Assembly: GCA_025355105.1 (NCBI GenBank)
Contig: JANYAE010000126.1
Span: forward strand, 38,060-102,059
DNA length: 64,000 nucleotides
From: Pseudomonadota bacterium
Lineage (GTDB): Bacteria; Pseudomonadota; Gammaproteobacteria; Steroidobacterales; Steroidobacteraceae
Direction: 5' to 3'
In this document: piece after piece, positions 26,738 through 35,664 of the stretch
Numbering within the stretch: the first letter of the stretch is position 1
How the letters are laid out: each line of letters starts with the position of its first letter
Made by a program: the position numbers and the translations under genes
Notes under the pieces: generated by a model
The model's input: only the letters and a program-made list of their open reading frames with translations
Told to the model about the DNA's origin: nothing
Databases searched by the model: none

Positions 26738-27789
26738 GGGCCGTTGGCGTGCAGCAGGCGCAGCGCGCCCGAGACGTCCGGCAGATCGGGGCTGACGCGG
26801 CTCGCGGCCAGTGCCGCGAGTTCCTGGTCGACGCCGCGCGTCGCCGGGTCGGCCGCGTCGAAGAAGCGGCCGAGCCAGTCGCGGGCCGCGGCGATGTTGG
26901 CGCCGTAGTCCGCCTCGTCGGCGCGCAGCGCCGCGAGCCGTGCCGCAAACAGCAGCGTCTCGAGATGGTGGCGCCGCACGCCGATCTCCTCCATCGACAC
27001 GAGCCGGACCGTCGCGTCGCTGATGCGGCGGACGCTGACCAGGTCCTGGAACACGGTGGTCAGCTGCCACCAGGCGCGGCCGAGGCCCGCGGGCGGCGGT
27101 GGCGCGCTGCCCGGCGCGACGAAGCGGTTCCTGATCGCGCCCAGCATCGGCAGCTCGCGGACCTTGGCTTCGGCGGCGGCGAGCCGCGCGCCGATGGCGC
27201 CTACGTCAGGCGCGGCGACGGCGCGCAGCGCCGCGAGGTCGTGCGCGATCTGCGCCCGCGCGCGCAGTGCGGCCGGGTCGGCATTCTGCGCGAGCCGCGT
27301 CTCGGCGGCCTCGAACAGCGTGATCGCGCCGCGGACGTCGCGCTCGAGCGCCAGCCGGTGGCTGGCGAGCTCGACCAGGTGCGCCGCCTCGGCGCGTGCC
27401 AGCGCGCGTTGCGGAGCCTCGATGCGCGCCTCGACGTGCGCGACGCGGCCGTCCAGCGCCTCGAGCCGGCCCGGCAGCGGCTCCAGCCGGCCGAGCGCGT
27501 CGCCCGCCGCGGCGTTGCGTGCCTCCAGTCGGCCGAGCGAGGCCTCGAGCAGCGCGAGGTCGCGGTTCGCGAGCCGGCCGGCGCCGCGTTCCGCGTCGAG
27601 GCTGCGCTCCAGCGCGAGGATGCGCCAGCCGGCGAGCAGCGCGATGACGATCGCCGCGAGCCCGACCAGCAGTCCGACGGCACCCTGCCAGAGTGCGCGC
27701 TCAAGTCGGCGCTGCTCGCCGCGGCGGCGTTCCGCCTGGCGGCGATCGGCGGCGTCCGCCGCCGCTGGCGTGGGATCAGGTTCGGACAT
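26734..27789 (-). CDS. hemX: HemX-like membrane protein (uroporphyrinogen-III C-methyltransferase family name)
   Basis: The 351-aa product has a charged Ala/Arg-rich cytoplasmic tail (about 1-33), one transmembrane helix (about 34-55; GAVGLLVGLAAIVIALLAGW) and a long coiled-coil periplasmic part (about 60-140). The C-terminal domain is typical of HemX: WWQLTTVFQDLVSVRRI and GVRRHHLETLLFAARLAAL. Despite the family name it has no SAM motif. It lies between hemD and hemY in the conserved order. Confidence 0.88.
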   Translation of the reverse strand: MSEPDPTPAAADAADRRQAERRRGEQRRLERALWQGAVGLLVGLAAIVIALLAGWRILALERSLDAERGAGRLANRDLALLEASLGRLEARNAAAGDALGRLEPLPGRLEALDGRVAHVEARIEAPQRALARAEAAHLVELASHRLALERDVRGAITLFEAAETRLAQNADPAALRARAQIAHDLAALRAVAAPDVGAIGARLAAAEAKVRELPMLGAIRNRFVAPGSAPPPPAGLGRAWWQLTTVFQDLVSVRRISDATVRLVSMEEIGVRRHHLETLLFAARLAALRADEADYGANIAAARDWLGRFFDAADPATRGVDQELAALAASRVSPDLPDVSGALRLLHANGP

Positions 27790-27809
27790 CGACGTTCGCC
27801 GCTGCGGCG

Positions 27810-28589
27810 TCAGGGGTCGCTAGTATGCCGCCGCGACTTCAGCAGCGCATCCACGAGCCCGTCGTCGTCAGGGCGGGCGGCGACGATCAGGGGCCCGGTG
27901 ATGCCGATCTGGCGCGCCACCGCGCCGATGCGCGGTCCGCCGACCAGCAGCGTGCTGTGTGCGAGCAGCACGCGGCCGGCCGGGCTCAGGATCTCGTAGA
28001 GGCAGCGCAGCAGCTCGCCGCTGGTCGCCGTCACGACGTCGATCGCTCCCTGGCTCCACTCGGCCTCCACGGCCGCGACCACGCCCGGTACCGGCCGTGC
28101 GCAGCGCCGCTCGTAGACCTCGGCGTAGGAGATCGCTGCGCCGCGCGCGGCGAGCTCGTCGGCCAGCAGCTCGCGGCCGCCGTCGCCGCGCACGATCAGC
28201 ACCCGTTGTCCCTGCACGTGCCGGAATTCCGGGCACGCGAGCAGGTGCTCGCTGTCGTAGCCTCCCTGCGGCACCAGCGCGACGCGGTAGCCGGCGTGGT
28301 TGAGCGCGGCGGCGGTTGCCGGTCCGACCGCCGCGAGCCGAAGGTCGCGCCGGCCCTCGAGCAGCGACGCGCCGAAGCGCACCGCGTTGGCGCTGACGAA
28401 CACGATCCAGTGGAAGCGGTCGATGGGCCCGAGCGCGGCGCGCTGGCGCGCGCGGTCGTCGCGCGCCAGCACCTCGATCGCCGGCAGGCGGTAGATGCGC
28501 GCGCCCTCGGCGGCGAGCCGCCGCGCCAGCGGCCCGGCCTGGGGCTCCGGGCGCGTCACCAGCACGCCGAGGTGCCCGAGCGCGGCCAC
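27810..28589 (-). CDS. hemD: Uroporphyrinogen-III synthase
   Basis: Cyclises hydroxymethylbilane with D-ring inversion. The 259-aa product shows the two-lobed HemD pattern: GVLVTRPEPQAGPLARRLAA, DRFHWIVFVSANAVRFG, RLAAVGPATAAALNHAGYRV, VLIVRGDGGRELLADELA and VVTATSGELLRCLYEIL. The start codon is GTG, 3 bases after the hemC stop. hemX follows after 20 bases. Confidence 0.93.
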   Translation of the reverse strand: MAALGHLGVLVTRPEPQAGPLARRLAAEGARIYRLPAIEVLARDDRARQRAALGPIDRFHWIVFVSANAVRFGASLLEGRRDLRLAAVGPATAAALNHAGYRVALVPQGGYDSEHLLACPEFRHVQGQRVLIVRGDGGRELLADELAARGAAISYAEVYERRCARPVPGVVAAVEAEWSQGAIDVVTATSGELLRCLYEILSPAGRVLLAHSTLLVGGPRIGAVARQIGITGPLIVAARPDDDGLVDALLKSRRHTSDP

Positions 28590-28592
28590 CGC

Positions 28593-29519
28593 TCAGTCGT
28601 CCCGGGCCCGCAGCGTCGCGAGCAGTGCGCCGGCGCCGGCGGCGAGCAGCCGGTCGGCCAGCGCCCGACCGAGCGCGGCCGCGTCGGCCGCCGGGCCGGC
28701 GATGCGCTCGCGGTAGACGACGCTACCGTCCGGCGCGCCGACCAGGCCCTCGAGCTCGAGGCCGCCGTTGGCGTGGTGCGCGAAGCCGGCGATCGGCGAG
28801 GTGCAGCTGCCCTCGAGCCGCGCCGCAAGCGCGCGCTCGGCGTCGAGGCACTCGCGCGTCGGTCGGTCGTTGAGCACGCCGATCCGGGCGAGCAGCGCCG
28901 CTTCGTCGCGGCATTCGATGCCGACGATGCCCTGGCCGACCGCCGGCAGGGAGACCGCGGGCGCGAGGTACTCGGTGATCCGCGCCGCGAAGCCGAGCCG
29001 CGTCAGGCCGGCGGCGGCGAGAATGATCGCGTCGAACTCGCCGGCGTCGAGCTTGCGGAGCCGCGTATCGACGTTGCCGCGCAGCGGCACGATCTCGAGG
29101 TCCGGGCGCAGGGCACGCAGGATCGACTGGCGGCGCTGGCTCGAAGTGCCGACGCGGGCAGCCCGCGGCAGCGACGCGAAGCTCGCGTGCCGCAGCGACA
29201 GGAACGCGTCGCGCGGGTCGGCGCGCGGCAGCACCGCGGCGATCAGGAAGCCCTCCGGCAGGGCCGCCGGCACGTCCTTCATCGAGTGCACGGCGAGGTC
29301 GGCGCGGCCTTCGGCCATCGCGACCTCCAGTTCCTTGATGAACAGGCCCTTGCCGCCGACCTCGGCGAGCGGCCGGTCCTGGATGCGGTCACCGCTGGTG
29401 ACGATCGGTACGAGCGAGACGTCAAGTCCCGGGTGGCGCCCGCGCAGCAGGCCGGCGACGTGCTCGGCCTGCCAGAGGGCGAGCGCGCTGCGACGCGTCG
29501 CGATTCTGAGGTGCTGCAT
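28593..29519 (-). CDS. hemC: Hydroxymethylbilane synthase (porphobilinogen deaminase)
   Basis: Polymerises four porphobilinogen units. The 308-aa product starts MQHLRIATRRSALALWQAEH. Other signatures are HSMKDVPAALPEGF, ARVGTSSQRRQSILRALRPD, LRGNVDTRLRKLDAGEFDAI and VGIECRD. The dipyrromethane-binding Cys is in EGSCTSPIAGFA (about residue 242). First gene of the hem operon; the promoter should lie in the 113-base divergent gap with the bactofilin-like gene. Confidence 0.96.
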   Translation of the reverse strand: MQHLRIATRRSALALWQAEHVAGLLRGRHPGLDVSLVPIVTSGDRIQDRPLAEVGGKGLFIKELEVAMAEGRADLAVHSMKDVPAALPEGFLIAAVLPRADPRDAFLSLRHASFASLPRAARVGTSSQRRQSILRALRPDLEIVPLRGNVDTRLRKLDAGEFDAIILAAAGLTRLGFAARITEYLAPAVSLPAVGQGIVGIECRDEAALLARIGVLNDRPTRECLDAERALAARLEGSCTSPIAGFAHHANGGLELEGLVGAPDGSVVYRERIAGPAADAAALGRALADRLLAAGAGALLATLRARDD

Positions 29520-29632
29520 GGCCGCATTGTGCCATGCGGCCGGCCTGGCCCGGTTGTGGCTATCCGCCCGCAGGCGATCGGACTAGGATTCCGGCGGCAC
29601 CGGTCGACGGACCGAGTCCGGGAGGGATTCCC

Positions 29633-30763
29633 ATGCTGCGCGGTCTCTTGCTGCTGACTCTGCTGGTCGTGGCGCCGTTCGCGGCCGCGGATCCCGACCC
29701 CGCCGACGACGACGGCATCGACCATTCGGTCGGCAGCGACCGCTTCGCCGCCGGTCGGGCGGTGAGCCTCGGCGGCAACGTCGCCGGCGACGCCTTCGCG
29801 GTCGGCGGGCGGGTGACGGTGGATGGCGTGGTGGCAGGCGACGCATTCCTCGCCGGCGGGCACCTCGAGGGGCGCGGTCCGGTCGGCAAGGGCCTGTACG
29901 CGGCCGGCGCGTCGGTGGTCGCGAGCGACAGCGTCACGCACAACGCCCGGCTGGTCGGCGGCAGTGTCGAGGTGACGCCGCGGGCGCACGTCGGCGGCGG
30001 CCTGTCGATGGCCGGCCGCACGCTGTCGTTCGCCGGGACCACCGACGGTTACCTGCAGATGGCCGGCCGCGACGTGACCGTCAACGGCAGTGTCGGCGGC
30101 GACGCGGAAATCTCGGCGACCCGCATCGAAATCGGACCGGGCGCGCACATCGCCGGCAAGCTGCGCTACCGCAGCGACCGCGAGCCGGTAGTCGCCGCCG
30201 GTGCGGCGATCGGTGGCGGGCTCGAGCGCCTGCCAGGATCGCTGCACGCCTGGACCTGGCGCAACGGCGCGCATCAGGCGCTGCGCGGCGTCAGCCGCGG
30301 CATCTGGTTCAGCGGCAGCTTCGTGCTCGGCGCGCTGCTGCTGCTGCTCGTGCCGGGGTTCTTCGCCGCGACCAGTCGCCAGGCGGCCGCGGAGTGGCCG
30401 CTGTGCCTCGGCGTCGGCATCGCCGTGCTGATCGCCGTGCCGGTCGCCGCCGCGCTGCTGATCATCACGTTGATCGGCATCCCCCTCGGGCTGCTGGCGA
30501 TCGCGCTGTATGCGGTCGTGCTGCTGCTCGGCCACATCGTTGCCGCGGTGGCCGTCGGCGACTACGCGCTCGGGCGCTGGGCACCGGCGCGGGCCGGCGC
30601 GCTCGGCTGGCGCGTGCTCGGCTTCCTCGGCGCGCTGGTCGCGATCGCGCTGCTGCGGCACGTGCCGCTGGTCGGCGGCCTCGCGGCGCTGCTGGTGTTC
30701 CTGGCCGGGGTCGGTGCGCTCAGCCTGCGCGCGCTGCGCCCGCAGGCCGCCGGCGCGGCCTAG
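29633..30763 (+). CDS. Bactofilin-like repeat protein with C-terminal membrane domain
   Basis: The 376-aa product has a signal peptide (about 1-20) and then about 170 residues of short Gly/Val-rich beta-helix-like repeats (VSLGGNVAGDAFAVGGRVTV, ASVVASDSVTHNARLVGGSV), as in polymer-forming bactofilin-type domains. Several transmembrane helices follow (about 225-245, 262-300, 325-365). This combination is seen in a conserved but uncharacterised group. The ATG has GGGAGG 7 bases upstream. It is divergent from hemC and convergent with the dehydrogenase gene. Confidence 0.72.
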   Translation: MLRGLLLLTLLVVAPFAAADPDPADDDGIDHSVGSDRFAAGRAVSLGGNVAGDAFAVGGRVTVDGVVAGDAFLAGGHLEGRGPVGKGLYAAGASVVASDSVTHNARLVGGSVEVTPRAHVGGGLSMAGRTLSFAGTTDGYLQMAGRDVTVNGSVGGDAEISATRIEIGPGAHIAGKLRYRSDREPVVAAGAAIGGGLERLPGSLHAWTWRNGAHQALRGVSRGIWFSGSFVLGALLLLLVPGFFAATSRQAAAEWPLCLGVGIAVLIAVPVAAALLIITLIGIPLGLLAIALYAVVLLLGHIVAAVAVGDYALGRWAPARAGALGWRVLGFLGALVAIALLRHVPLVGGLAALLVFLAGVGALSLRALRPQAAGAA

Positions 30764-30779
30764 CGACGCGCCGGCGAGT

Positions 30780-31658
30780 TCAGCGCTTGGCGCCGCGCGC
30801 GAACAGCGCGTCCTTGAGGCGGAAGATCGTCGAGATGTCCTCGTCGCCGTGCCCGGACTCGACCAGCTGACGGTAGTGGTCGCGAGTCTGCTCGACGACC
30901 GGCAGCTCGACGCCGCGCGCTGCCGCCATGTCGTGGCAGATCCCGAGATCCTTGTCGTGCAGGCGCACGCGAAAGCCCGGCGGGAAACTGCCGCGCGCCA
31001 TGAACGGCGCGCGGTTGACGAAGTACCACGATGACCCGGCCCCCTTGCCGAGCGTCTCGATCACCTTGTCGAGCGGTAGCCCCTCGGCTTTCGCGAAGGC
31101 CATCGCCTCTGAGACCGCCTGGATGACGCCGGCGCAGAGGATCTGGTTGGTCGCCTTGGTGGCCTGACCGTAGCCGTTCGGGCCCATCAGCGTCACGGTG
31201 CGGCCCATCGCCGACAGCACCGGCCGCGCGCGCTCGAAGGCCTCGGCGCTGCCGCCGCACATGATCGCGAGCGTGGCGTCGCGCGCGCCCTCGACGCCGC
31301 CGCTGACCGGACAGTCGAGAAAGGCCGCGCCACGGCCGGCGAGGCGCGTCGCGGCGGCGCGGGCGGTCACGGCCGACACCGTCGAACAGTCGATGACGAT
31401 CAGGCCCGGATGCGCGCCCGGAAGCATCGCGTCGATGACGCCGAGCACGTCGGCGTCAGCCGAGACGCACAGCACCACCACCTCGGCCGCGGCGGCGAGC
31501 GCCGCCGGATCCGCAGCGAGCGTGCAGCCGGTCTCGGCAGCGAGTGCCGTCGCCTTGTCGCGGTTGCGGTTCCAGATGCCGTGGAGGTGTCCGGCCTTGT
31601 GCAGATTGCGCGCCATGGACAGCCCCATGGCGCCGAGTCCGACGAATCCTGTCTTCAC
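30780..31658 (-). CDS. Beta-hydroxyacid dehydrogenase (3-hydroxyisobutyrate/tartronate semialdehyde reductase family)
   Basis: A 292-aa NAD(P)-dependent oxidoreductase. The Rossmann motif is GFVGLGAMGLSMARNL, the substrate-site motif is FLDCPVSGGVEGA, and the catalytic Lys is in YGQATKATNQIL (about residue 170). The C-terminal helical domain carries VRLHDKDLGICHDMA. The family reduces or oxidises short beta-hydroxyacids; the substrate cannot be named from context. Confidence 0.88.
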   Translation of the reverse strand: MKTGFVGLGAMGLSMARNLHKAGHLHGIWNRNRDKATALAAETGCTLAADPAALAAAAEVVVLCVSADADVLGVIDAMLPGAHPGLIVIDCSTVSAVTARAAATRLAGRGAAFLDCPVSGGVEGARDATLAIMCGGSAEAFERARPVLSAMGRTVTLMGPNGYGQATKATNQILCAGVIQAVSEAMAFAKAEGLPLDKVIETLGKGAGSSWYFVNRAPFMARGSFPPGFRVRLHDKDLGICHDMAAARGVELPVVEQTRDHYRQLVESGHGDEDISTIFRLKDALFARGAKR

Positions 31659-31757
31659 GCGATCTCCGGCCGAGAGCGCCTGACGGGCGCGATGGCGCCT
31701 AGTGAATCGCGAAATGGCCGCGAGGGGAAGCGGCCGAGGAGGTCAGGGCGACGCCGT

Positions 31758-32303
31758 TCAGCGGCCCTGCGGGCAGATCTCGTCGACGTCGTGCTTGGCC
31801 TGCAGGCGCTCGGTGTCGAGTTCCTGGTCGGTCAGGTAGATGCGCTCCTTGTTCGGCCCCTCCTTGTAGAGGCGCCGCGAGTGCACGTAGTTCTGGTAAC
31901 GGTCCTGGGCCTGCTTGCACTGGTCGGCCTGCGCGGACGAGACGTCGCTGTCCACTGCCTGCTTGAGGCGGGCGACGGTCGCCGGGTTCGCGGCCGGGCC
32001 GCTGATGGGGCCACTCGGCGCCGAGGTGCTCGACGACGCGGCCGAGGTTCGGCTCGGCTCCGGGCCGCCGCGCTCGCCGCGCCCGTGCGGGGCGCTGGCG
32101 TCGACCGACAGCAAAGTGCCTTCCGGCGGCGGCGGACGGTCGCTGTAGTGGATCCGGCCCTGCGGATCCACCCATTTATAGACAGCCGCGCCGGCCGGCA
32201 GCGCCAGCGAGCCGAGTACGAGCAAGGCCGCGACGGCCAAGGTGCGCCGGGCCAGGGCCGAGCGCGCAGCCGATCGTCTCGTCCGGGTACTGATCGTGTT
32301 CAT
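31758..32303 (-). CDS. DUF4124 domain-containing exported protein
   Basis: A 181-aa product with a twin-Arg-containing but Sec-like signal segment (about 1-39) and the DUF4124 motif directly after cleavage (AVYKWVDPQGRIHYSDRPPP). A low-complexity Ser/Gly/Pro stretch and a charged helical tail (AQDRYQNYVHSRRLYKEG, RIYLTDQELDTERLQ) complete it. DUF4124 proteins are envelope proteins of unknown role. ATG at 32303 chosen because the longer frame would bury the signal peptide. Confidence 0.82.
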   Translation of the reverse strand: MNTISTRTRRSAARSALARRTLAVAALLVLGSLALPAGAAVYKWVDPQGRIHYSDRPPPPEGTLLSVDASAPHGRGERGGPEPSRTSAASSSTSAPSGPISGPAANPATVARLKQAVDSDVSSAQADQCKQAQDRYQNYVHSRRLYKEGPNKERIYLTDQELDTERLQAKHDVDEICPQGR

Positions 32304-32532
32304 CGCTCGGAATCCTCGCTGACGGCCGCCATCGGTCCAGTCGGCGGGCAGTGTCGCCTGTCGGCGTCCCAAAACCCTTGAACTATGTCACAGAGGCGGC
32401 GTGGGGCCGATCCTCGCACGGCCACGAGGGCCATGGGAACGGCCAGGCCGGGCCTGGCGGCCCGGGCAGGCTCATCCGGCCGGGGCGGCCCGGGATTCCG
32501 GGCGCCTCCGCCGGCCGGAACGCTGCGGCGGT

Positions 32533-32991
32533 TCAGGCCGGCGCGGCCGGCCGCAGGCGCAGCGGCAGGACCTCACGACTCAGCGCCGCCTCGGTCAAGT
32601 GCGACAGGTCCCGCGGCACGGTCGCGACCAGGCGGTGCTGGGCGAGCGGCGGCAGCAGGCGGCCGACGAGGCCGAGCAGGCGGCCGCCTGCGACGATCAC
32701 GACGTCCTCGCTCTTGAGGGCCGCGCAGCGGCCGCCGATGCGCTTGGCGAGCGTGCCTGCGAAACGCTCGGATGCGAGGCGCTTGGCCGTTCGGTGCGCG
32801 TCGAAGGCCTGCGGGTGGCCGACGGCGCGGTTGTAGACGCGGCCCTGCCGGCTCGAGACGAGCGCGTGCTCGTGGCTGCGGGCGGCGGGGTTTTGCAGCA
32901 CCTCAAGCAGCCGCAGCCGGCGCGAATCGGCCGGCAACCGATAGAAGCGGGCCGTCGAGAAGTCGGCGACCACGACCAGCAGCGGGCGCAT
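32533..32991 (-). CDS. Host attachment protein (AtsE-like)
   Basis: A 152-aa product resembling the family annotated as 'protein required for attachment to host cells'. Recognisable parts are LLVVVADFSTARFYRLPADS near the N-terminus, DAHRTAKRLASERFAGTLAK and LVATVPRDLSHL. No signal peptide is visible, so despite its name the protein is probably cytoplasmic; the fold resembles release-factor eRF1 domain proteins. The 229-base gap after it holds GC-rich inverted repeats but no gene. Confidence 0.75.
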   Translation of the reverse strand: MRPLLVVVADFSTARFYRLPADSRRLRLLEVLQNPAARSHEHALVSSRQGRVYNRAVGHPQAFDAHRTAKRLASERFAGTLAKRIGGRCAALKSEDVVIVAGGRLLGLVGRLLPPLAQHRLVATVPRDLSHLTEAALSREVLPLRLRPAAPA

Positions 32992-33217
32992 GACAGCCTC
33001 CTCAACCCGTGCGGCCATGCGGCCGCGGAGCCAGCGTACCCCGCCGGCGAAAGCCGACCAGAGTGGAATTCCATAGTGCGGCCTCGGTCAGACCCGCCGC
33101 GCGCTGCGGGCGACGCCGCACTGTCGACGAGGGCGCGCACGCCGACCTCGAGCCCCACGCGGCGCTCGCCGCCGACGGTGCTACGCTGCGCGCCCGACCC
33201 CCGCCGGAGCACAGGCC

Positions 33218-34540
33218 TTGATCGAATCGGCGCTGGTCACCGACCTCTACCAGCTGACCATGCTCGACGCCTACCGCCAACTCGGCTTCGGCGGCGAGGC
33301 GGTATTCGAGCTCTATGCCCGCCGCCTGCCCGATGCCCGCGGCTTCCTGCTGGTCGCCGGCCTCGAGCAGGCGCTCGACTACCTCGAGTCGCTGGCCTTC
33401 AACGACGACGAGCTCGGCTGGCTCGCCGGCCTCGATCGCTTCGAGCCCGGCTTCATCGACTGGCTGCGCCGGCTGCGCTTCACGGGCGAGGTGTGGGCGG
33501 CGCCGGAGGGAACGCTGTTGTTCGCCGACGAGCCGTGGCTCAGGGTCGTCGCGCCGCTGCCGGAGGCGCAGTTCGTCGAGAGCCGGCTCATCAACCTGCT
33601 GCACCTTGAGACGCTGATCGCGAGCAAGGCGGCGCGCTGCGTGCTGGCCGCCGGTGGTCGCACGCTGATCGACTTCGGCATGCGACGCGCGCATGGCGCC
33701 GAGGCCGCGTGCCTCGCGGCGCGCGCCGCGGCGATCGCGGGTTTCGCCGGCACCGCCACGGTTGCCGCCGGGCGGCGCTTCGCGCTGCCGCTGTACGGCA
33801 CGATGGCGCACTCCTTCGTGCAGGCGCACGACCTCGAGCGCGACGCCTTTGCCGGCTTCGCGCGCTGCCACCCGCAGGGCACGACGCTGCTGATCGACAC
33901 CTACGACACGCTCGCCGCGGCACGCGAGGTCGTGGCGCTGGTGCGCTGCGGCGCGCGCGTCGACGCGCTGCGCATCGATAGCGGCGACCTGCTCGAGGGC
34001 GCGCGCGCGGTGCGCGCGATTCTCGACGCCGGCGGCTGCGGCGCGGTGCGGATCCTGGCGAGCGGCAACCTCGACGAACTCGAGATCGCACGGCTGTGCG
34101 CCGCCGCGGCGCCGATCGATGCCTTCGGGGTCGGCACGCGCCTCGACACCTCGGCGGATGCACCGTACCTCGACTGCGCCTACAAGCTCGAGGAATACGC
34201 CGGCCGGCCGCGGCGCAAGCGCTCGTGGGGCAAGGCCACCTGGCCGGGCCGCAAGCAGGTGTTCCGCCAGCTCGGCGCCGATGGCCGGATCGCCAGGGAC
34301 ATCGTCGCGCTCGAGAGCGAGCGACCACCCGGCGAACCCTTGCTCGAGTGCGTGATGCGCGGCGGCAGGCGGCTCAACGCGTCGCCGCCGGTCGCGGTGC
34401 TGGCGGCGCGCGCGGCGCGCTCGCTCGCGACGCTGCCGGAGGCGAGCCGCGCGCTCGAGCGGCCGGTGCCGGTGCTGGCAGAGATCTCGGCGGGCGTGCG
34501 CGCGCTGGCCGACGAGGTGGATCGCGCGACCGGCGACTGA
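33218..34540 (+). CDS. pncB: Nicotinate phosphoribosyltransferase
   Basis: Salvages nicotinate to nicotinate mononucleotide for NAD synthesis. The 440-aa product has LVTDLYQLTMLDAYRQLG near the start, ESRLINLLHLETLIASKAAR, DFGMRRAHGAEAACLAAR, the active-site His region LPLYGTMAHSFVQAHD, LIDTYDTLAAAREV, ALRIDSGDLLEGARAVRAIL and FGVGTRLDTS. The start is TTG with GGAG about 11 bases upstream; no in-frame ATG precedes the conserved N-terminus. Although close to the response-regulator gene, it is convergent with it (8-base gap). Confidence 0.92.
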   Translation: MIESALVTDLYQLTMLDAYRQLGFGGEAVFELYARRLPDARGFLLVAGLEQALDYLESLAFNDDELGWLAGLDRFEPGFIDWLRRLRFTGEVWAAPEGTLLFADEPWLRVVAPLPEAQFVESRLINLLHLETLIASKAARCVLAAGGRTLIDFGMRRAHGAEAACLAARAAAIAGFAGTATVAAGRRFALPLYGTMAHSFVQAHDLERDAFAGFARCHPQGTTLLIDTYDTLAAAREVVALVRCGARVDALRIDSGDLLEGARAVRAILDAGGCGAVRILASGNLDELEIARLCAAAAPIDAFGVGTRLDTSADAPYLDCAYKLEEYAGRPRRKRSWGKATWPGRKQVFRQLGADGRIARDIVALESERPPGEPLLECVMRGGRRLNASPPVAVLAARAARSLATLPEASRALERPVPVLAEISAGVRALADEVDRATGD

Positions 34541-34548
34541 GGCGCGGC

Positions 34549-35205
34549 TCAGTGCGCCTGGTCGTGGATCGCGACCGCGGTCCGGGCCGGCCAGCCGGCC
34601 CGCGCGAGCTGCTGCAGCAGCTGCGGCAGCGTGCGCGCGCCCATCTTCTCCATGATCCGCCGGCGGTGCGCCTCGACGGTTCGCTTGGTGATGCCGAGCG
34701 CGCTCGAGACGCGGTCGTAGTGAACACCCTCGACCAGCTGCTGCAGCACTTCCTGCTCGCGCGGCGTCAGCCGCGCCAGCTGGCTCAGCACCGCGCGCCG
34801 TGCGCGTCCTTGCACCGCGTCGGCGGCGGACTTGCGCAGTGCGCGGTTGACGACGTCCAGCAGCTGCTGCTCGCGCACCGGCTTCAGCAGGAAGTCGCAG
34901 GCGCCGCGCTGCATCGCCGCAACCGCCGATGGCACGTCGCCGTGCTCGCTGACGAATACGACCGCGAGCGGCGACGCTGAGCCGCGCAGTTTCGCGTGCA
35001 GCTCCGGGCCGCCGATCTCCGGCAGGTGGAAGTCGAGCACCACGCAGCCCGCGGCGTCGAGGTTGGCCCCGCGCAGGAAATCTTCCGCGTTCGCGAAGTC
35101 GTCGATGTGATAGCCGAGCGGCTGCAGCAGCCGTCGGTAGGCAACGCGCGCCGACTCGTTGCCATCGACGAGGTACACGTAGGGCCGTTCGGTGTCGCCG
35201 ATCAT
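34549..35205 (-). CDS. FixJ/NarL-type response regulator, orphan, atypical acidic pocket
   Basis: A 218-aa regulator: a receiver domain (about 8-125) with phospho-acceptor Asp58 in CVVLDFHLPEIGG, Ser in VVFVSEHGD and Lys in FLLKPV, followed by a LuxR-type HTH (about 145-205; LTPREQEVLQQLVEG, LGITKRTVEAHRRRIMEKMG). The usual acidic pair that holds Mg2+ reads VDG (Asp14-Gly15) instead of DD or DE, which may weaken phosphorylation. No sensor kinase gene is adjacent, so its signal is unknown. ATG at 35205 chosen from domain boundaries. Confidence 0.88.
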   Translation of the reverse strand: MIGDTERPYVYLVDGNESARVAYRRLLQPLGYHIDDFANAEDFLRGANLDAAGCVVLDFHLPEIGGPELHAKLRGSASPLAVVFVSEHGDVPSAVAAMQRGACDFLLKPVREQQLLDVVNRALRKSAADAVQGRARRAVLSQLARLTPREQEVLQQLVEGVHYDRVSSALGITKRTVEAHRRRIMEKMGARTLPQLLQQLARAGWPARTAVAIHDQAH

Positions 35206-35664
35206 GACTGCACTCCAGCCGGGGCCGGTCGTGTCTCCTCGCCGCCGCACGGCACCTCCGCAGGTCCGGGCGGTAGCCGAGCGACGCGCGGGAGGACTCC
35301 CCGACCAATCCCTCAACGCCTCAGGCTGAGCGTCTCTAAGGCTCGCGTCATCAGCAGAATTGCGGAGCTACGGCCGCTGCAGAGCGCAATGAGAATCGAC
35401 TGCGATTGGCCGGCTTGCGCGGATGGCGCCTGCGGACTGGCGCCATGACGTGGTCGCCGTGCGTCGGTGCGCGCCGCGCGGATCGGCCTGCCGAGCGTCC
35501 CGCTCGAACGCGGCCGCGCGCTCTCGCGCAGTGTTTGCGCGGCGCAGCCCGGTCGCGCTGCTGCCGAGCGCCGCTGCGCCGACCTGATCGATCAGGCGGC
35601 GCGACGCGGACCGCACGCACCGGGCAGGCCGAGGCCTGCCCGGTGACGCCGCGCGTTTCGAAGA
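35206..35664. other. 459-base intergenic region rich in inverted repeats
   Basis: No supported gene lies between the response regulator start and the amtB stop. Three symmetrical elements are visible: ATGGCGCC/GGCGCCAT arms at 35423-35446, a perfect 14-bp palindrome CCTGATCGATCAGG at 35583-35596, and the strong hairpin at 35618-35645. The first two could be regulator sites for the response-regulator gene; the last is probably the amtB terminator. Base composition is slightly less GC-rich around 35325-35410, a plausible promoter zone. Confidence 0.5.
35618..35645 (-). terminator. 13-bp hairpin downstream of amtB
   Basis: CACCGGGCAGGCC and GGCCTGCCCGGTG pair perfectly around GA, 19 bases beyond the amtB stop. 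There is no T-run after it on the minus strand. The stem strength and position support a terminator or 3'-end protecting stem. Confidence 0.6.

Noticed and set aside
32440..32520. GC-rich inverted repeats after the host-attachment gene as a terminator array
   Set aside because: Short CCCGGG/GGCC symmetry is expected by chance in such GC-rich DNA, and no single dominant stem or U-tract is present.
35206..35664. Small frames such as 35351-35620 minus as genes
   Set aside because: They are Arg-rich random-looking peptides without ribosome-binding sites or motifs.
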